Source: Candidatus Melainabacteria bacterium
GTDB taxonomy: Bacteria > Cyanobacteriota > Vampirovibrionia > 2-02-FULL-35-15
DNA length: 64,000 bases
Assembly: GCA_016201905.1 (NCBI GenBank)
Contig: JACQBQ010000018.1
Span: forward strand, 1 to 64,000
Direction: 5' to 3'
In this document: positions 60,799-64,000 of the stretch, piece by piece
How positions within the stretch are numbered: the stretch's first letter is position 1
Layout of the letters: every line of letters begins with the position of its first letter
The notes under the pieces: model-generated
The model's input: only the letters and a program-made list of their open reading frames with translations
Told to the model about the DNA's origin: nothing
Database searches by the model: none
Translations under genes and position numbers: made by a program

Positions 60799-62169
60799 TT
60801 AACCCTTCCTTACATTCTCTGACGTTTCTAGTTTACCAATGGATGCTAATAAAAACCAGAAGGGGATAAATATTTGGGGCCTAAAAAAGACTGTATCTGC
60901 CATTCCATGTGTTAGTAATGCAATTAATGAAATAAATATTCCTAATGACAAAACTCCCCCCTTTTCCCAGAAGATATAATGTAACTTTAAAAATGAAGTT
61001 AAGAAAATGAGAACAAATAATAAACACCCGATAAAACCGCATTCAATAGCAAATTCTAAAAATATATTGTAAGCGCCTAATGCATCAAAGCCACTTATCA
61101 TATAAAGCCCATAAGCTAGCCTGAATGCATTATTTCCAGGTCCAATGCCAATAAGCCAGTTATCCTTTAACATCTTTAAGCAAGCCAACCATACATTAAT
61201 TCTATAGCTGTTACTGCTGTGTTCTCTAAGTGTAAAAATCGTTGCAATTCTTTCTGCAAAAACCGGGAACACATAAGTTAACAAAAGGTGAAAGACTGCT
61301 AATAATACAAAAAGAATAAATAGTATACTCCCAACTTTAAGTTTACTTTTTTGATTGAATAAATAATTTAAATAGATAGTTAAGCCAAAAAGTAAACTAG
61401 CTATTAACCCTAGATAGCCTCCTCTTGAACCTGTAAGGATTAAGCAGATTAAAATTAATAAGGTTCCTATCAAGAAAACAATTTTGTAAAAAATATTAGC
61501 TTTTAATTTAAATGGAATAACAATACCTACTGGTAAGACTAAAAGTAAATATCCTGCTAACAGATTTGGATTTCCCAGTGTTGAATAAACTCTTGTATGA
61601 ATATTTTCATATGATGGATCTTCCCATGTGGCTAAAGGCTCTACACCAACAATATACTGATAGAGTCCAATCAATGCAGTTATAACTGTACAAAGAAATA
61701 AGAAACACCAAAGGTTTATGAAGGTTTTGTTTGATGAGTTAAGGATTGTGATTTTTATTACAAAATAGGATGTAAATAAAACAATATATTTTAATAAACC
61801 CAGAAAACTTTCTTTGAAAAAATAAGAACTAAAAGTACTAATTACAGCAGTAAGTATGAAAGCTAAAATAAGAAGGTCTAGAGTATTGAAATTAATTATG
61901 GTAATGTTTCTTGAAAAGATATTTAATAAAAAGATGCAAAAACAAAAAATAATAATAAAGCCAATTCCAAAACGATCGTTTGCAAATTGTGGTAATGATA
62001 GAGAAGCAAATAAAGTACAAATTGAAATTAAAAGCATAAGAAGCAATGGCTTATTGGCTTTAAAGTAAGGTTGTATTTTAGTTGTTAAAAAAGTAAAAAA
62101 TCTTCCAAGAATTGATTTTTTAATTACTTCATCTGAGTATTTGTCCAGCTTTTCTATGATTTTATTCAT
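60799..62169 (-). CDS. O-antigen ligase/polymerase-like membrane protein
   Basis: This 456-aa protein with about 11 membrane segments belongs to the Wzy/WaaL group (Wzy_C domain). The large loop region contains NPNLLAGYLLLVLP, LTGSRGGYLGL and GPGNNAFRLAYG. Cyanobacterial homologues are often labelled IctB. It may join or polymerise surface polysaccharide. It overlaps the DUF4330 gene by 8 bp, and the two are probably functionally linked. Confidence 0.85.
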   Translation of the reverse strand: MNKIIEKLDKYSDEVIKKSILGRFFTFLTTKIQPYFKANKPLLLMLLISICTLFASLSLPQFANDRFGIGFIIIFCFCIFLLNIFSRNITIINFNTLDLLILAFILTAVISTFSSYFFKESFLGLLKYIVLFTSYFVIKITILNSSNKTFINLWCFLFLCTVITALIGLYQYIVGVEPLATWEDPSYENIHTRVYSTLGNPNLLAGYLLLVLPVGIVIPFKLKANIFYKIVFLIGTLLILICLILTGSRGGYLGLIASLLFGLTIYLNYLFNQKSKLKVGSILFILFVLLAVFHLLLTYVFPVFAERIATIFTLREHSSNSYRINVWLACLKMLKDNWLIGIGPGNNAFRLAYGLYMISGFDALGAYNIFLEFAIECGFIGCLLFVLIFLTSFLKLHYIFWEKGGVLSLGIFISLIALLTHGMADTVFFRPQIFIPFWFLLASIGKLETSENVRKG

Positions 62170-62680
62170 TTAGTGGATAAACATTAATAACTTTTCCATT
62201 TAGTCTATAGTTGAAGCCTTCAAGCTCGATTTGATTGCCGGTTTTTATTTTATTTCCGCCTATAACATAGCCGTCATTTGTTTTTAAAGCAGTATCACTT
62301 AAGGTTACAATGTAATCTTTTGTGTTGGGTCTGGTCGGATCAGTGATGGTTTTATATGACCCGGAAAGGTTTGGAATTATTACAACTTTTGGTTTTGTCT
62401 CAACTTTAATTATGTTTAGTTTTGTGTAAGGCCTGTTTCTGATTGTAATTGCTGATTTTTCACCAACTTTGAAAAAACTGTTTGTGCTACCTTCACTCTC
62501 AGAAGAAAATACATCAGGAAGCAACAGCTCAATTGCAATGTTCTCTTTTCCTTCTATAACTTTATTTAATGGTATTTTTTCAGCTCTGGCAAATATGTAC
62601 CCTGTAATACTAAAAATTATGGCTAGAAATAGTAAAAGATCTAAAAAATTTAAACTTATTTTTGTTTTTTTTCTTTCCAT
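62162..62680 (-). CDS. DUF4330 membrane-anchored protein
   Basis: This 172-aa protein has one N-terminal membrane segment (about 10-30) and an extracytoplasmic beta-rich domain. Its end matches the DUF4330 pattern, with TLSDTALKTNDG, VIGGNKIKTGNQIELEGFNYR and LNGKVINV. Function is unknown. The family is found mainly in cyanobacteria, Melainabacteria and some Firmicutes. It overlaps the O-antigen ligase-like gene and is divergent from the hydrolase gene. Confidence 0.78.
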   Translation of the reverse strand: MERKKTKISLNFLDLLLFLAIIFSITGYIFARAEKIPLNKVIEGKENIAIELLLPDVFSSESEGSTNSFFKVGEKSAITIRNRPYTKLNIIKVETKPKVVIIPNLSGSYKTITDPTRPNTKDYIVTLSDTALKTNDGYVIGGNKIKTGNQIELEGFNYRLNGKVINVYPLNE

Positions 62681-62706
62681 GGCTAATATTATATTATTCT
62701 TATAGG

Positions 62707-63531
62707 GTGTTAGATGAAGGGTATCTGGATAAAGTTTATTATCGGTTCTGGAAAACCAATGAACCAGATAATGCTACAGCAAATGTATTTGCTATTCATG
62801 GGCTTGGTGGTCATAGTTTTTGGTTTGAAAATGCAGGGACTTTACTTAATAAAAACAAAATAAATCTTTTTTCCTTTGATTTGCCTGGCTTTGGCAAAAG
62901 CAAGTTTAAGCTGGAGGAGATAACTTCCTACAATGTATGGCTTAATGTTACAAGAGAAGTATTAGAAAATTTTTTACTGACATTTCAAATAAAATCCCCA
63001 GTATTTATCTTAGGTCATAGCATGGGAGCACTCTTAGCTGTTTTATTAAATAAGACTGTGAAAGCTAATGGCTGGATACTTTCAGTTCCTGGTTTTGAAG
63101 GAAATGATAAAACCTGGCCATTAAATAGCTTTGTTCTACCAGTTTTATTTAAAGCTGTATTTAACCCAAGGGAAAACTTTGCCGTTCCTTTTGGACCAGA
63201 GCTTTTAACTAAAAATGCTGAAGTACAGCTAAAGGTAAAAAAAGATCCACTCAGAGTAATTAATCTCAATGCAAGTATTTTTAGGCATGTTTACTTCTTG
63301 GCACAGAGAACAAAACGCTCTGCTAATTTGCTTAATGGTCCAGTACTTATGCTTATGTCAGGCAAAGATATGATTTGTTCAAATGCAGCTACAGAAAGGT
63401 TTTTTGATGAGATCACAGTTAGTGATAAAAGTAAGAAAATTTATACAAACTCTTTTCATGATTTGTTTATAGAGGATGAATTGGAAGAAATAGTCGATGA
63501 TATTACAAAATGGATTAAAAGATTCAGCTAG
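62707..63531 (+). CDS. Alpha/beta hydrolase
   Basis: The protein has an alpha/beta-hydrolase fold with the oxyanion motif HGLGGHSFWF, LPGFGKS, the nucleophile elbow LGHSMGALLAV and a late His in NSFHDLFIEDE, so it is probably an esterase or lipase. The frame is open from TTG 62662, overlapping the DUF4330 start; I choose GTG 62707. Monoacylglycerol lipase-like activity is plausible, but the substrate is unknown. Confidence 0.8.
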   Translation: MLDEGYLDKVYYRFWKTNEPDNATANVFAIHGLGGHSFWFENAGTLLNKNKINLFSFDLPGFGKSKFKLEEITSYNVWLNVTREVLENFLLTFQIKSPVFILGHSMGALLAVLLNKTVKANGWILSVPGFEGNDKTWPLNSFVLPVLFKAVFNPRENFAVPFGPELLTKNAEVQLKVKKDPLRVINLNASIFRHVYFLAQRTKRSANLLNGPVLMLMSGKDMICSNAATERFFDEITVSDKSKKIYTNSFHDLFIEDELEEIVDDITKWIKRFS

Positions 63532-63622
63532 TAAATAATAGTCAATCACTAAAAAGATGGATTTTATTATCTTAATAGTGTTAGCCCTGACAACACTTTT
63601 AAATAGTGGGTTTTATATAAAC

Positions 63623-63649
63623 AGACGATAATCTTTTCTTCGTCTTTTT
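63623..63649 (+). terminator. Intrinsic terminator after the hydrolase gene
   Basis: AGACGA (63623-63628) and TCGTCT (63640-63645) form a six-pair stem followed by a T run. The loop is 11 nt, so it is a modest terminator. Confidence 0.5.
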
Positions 63650-63669
63650 AAGTTGACAGGGGATTAGTT

Positions 63670-63861
63670 GTGGATTTTAATACAAATAAAAAAGCTGATT
63701 TTATTAGAGAAATGCTCTTGAAAACTGTTAGCAAGAGTCCGGATCTTTTTTCTTATTTCGTTGCAATTCAAGAAGCAAGAGAATTATTGGGACAAAAACA
63801 AGAGTGCAAAACCAATAAATTCAACAGACTTAAACCATCTAAAAGATTGGGTGATGGATAA
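63670..63861 (+). CDS. Small uncharacterised protein
   Basis: I do not recognise this 63-aa protein. It is helical and charged, with IREMLLKTVSKSPDLFSYFV. GTG 63670 is the proposed start. A TTGACA/TTTAAT promoter pair (63653-63658 and 63676-63681) would start transcription after 63670, in which case ATG 63712 is the start. It converges with the partial gene at the right edge. Confidence 0.4.
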   Translation: MDFNTNKKADFIREMLLKTVSKSPDLFSYFVAIQEARELLGQKQECKTNKFNRLKPSKRLGDG

Positions 63862-63878
63862 GCTACAAGTTTTCAACT

Positions 63879-64000
63879 TTAGTCTTTTAAATAATCTTTG
63901 ATTTCTTTAAGTCTTTCTTTTAATTCTTTTGAATTAACAATATAAGTTTTATTCATCATTTCCCATTCCAAAAGTAACTGCTTGAAGAGTCTGTCTATCT
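63879..64000 (-). CDS. C-terminal end of a gene running off the window
   Basis: The minus strand is open from the right edge to a TAA at 63881-63879. The visible 39 residues end KELKERLKEIKDYLKD and look like a genuine charged helical C-terminus. The rest of the gene, and its function, are outside the window. Confidence 0.55.
   Translation of the reverse strand, partial: IDRLFKQLLLEWEMMNKTYIVNSKELKERLKEIKDYLKD

Overview
The window is a low-GC, gene-dense bacterial chromosome segment. About 66 protein genes on both strands are mostly housekeeping, with two tRNAs and no complete mobile element, prophage or CRISPR array. The gene set suggests a diderm with peptidoglycan: FtsW, MurD, MurT, FtsEX, UppP, a SurA-like periplasmic protein, an ArnT-type glycosyltransferase, a family-9 (heptosyl) glycosyltransferase and an O-antigen ligase-like protein. 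Two traits point to the non-photosynthetic relatives of cyanobacteria (Melainabacteria/Vampirovibrionia): a DUF4330-type protein beside an O-antigen ligase, and a YvcK protein with an N-terminal membrane anchor. That assignment is an inference, held at roughly even odds. No photosynthesis genes are present.

Layout. 1-500: a palindromic repeat, tRNA-Pro(CGG) and a broken copy of that tRNA's 3' end. 0.5-8 kb: TylF-like methyltransferase, tryptophanase, a DUF255 thioredoxin-like protein, rsmE, a tandem-HTH regulator facing an Ala/Pro/Gln-rich protein, and nth. 8-9 kb: a YkgJ-family gene split by a second copy of the palindromic repeat. 9-18.7 kb: bcp, purM, plsY, leuB, a glycerophosphodiesterase, a SurA-like protein and mfd. 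18.9-27.9 kb: murT, HIT, nrnA-like, ispD, thrB, a DUF212 protein, a prenyl synthase, fabZ, ftsW and murD. 28-32.3 kb: a partner-switch signalling module (GAF-GAF-PP2C-HATPase protein plus STAS protein) facing an ECF sigma factor and a putative zinc anti-sigma. 32.3-42.4 kb: ftsEX, ispE, yvcK with a stand-alone RapZ C-terminal domain, lepA and a radical SAM activase. 42.5-49.8 kb: glycosyltransferases, a PHP phosphatase, a GXGXG beta-helix protein, a site-2 protease, purE and tadA. 50-55 kb: tRNA-Arg(CCT), miaA, tsaD, trmD, uppP, frr and gcvT. 55-64 kb: ThiO-like oxidase, nrdR, gpmI, a PNP-like relic, rsfS, an O-antigen ligase-like protein, a DUF4330 protein and an alpha/beta hydrolase.

Three threads stand out. 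First, palindromic repeats are scattered through the window. One family was inserted in frame into a protein gene, much like Rickettsia palindromic elements, and another palindrome splits a duplicated tRNA 3' end. Second, several genes have a -10 box only 6-9 nt before the start codon, which predicts leaderless mRNAs next to genes with normal ribosome binding sites. Third, several proteins have unusual architectures: RapZ without its kinase domain, MiaA with a changed P-loop, a half-length nucleoside phosphorylase-like protein, and a phosphatase and kinase fused in one partner-switch protein.
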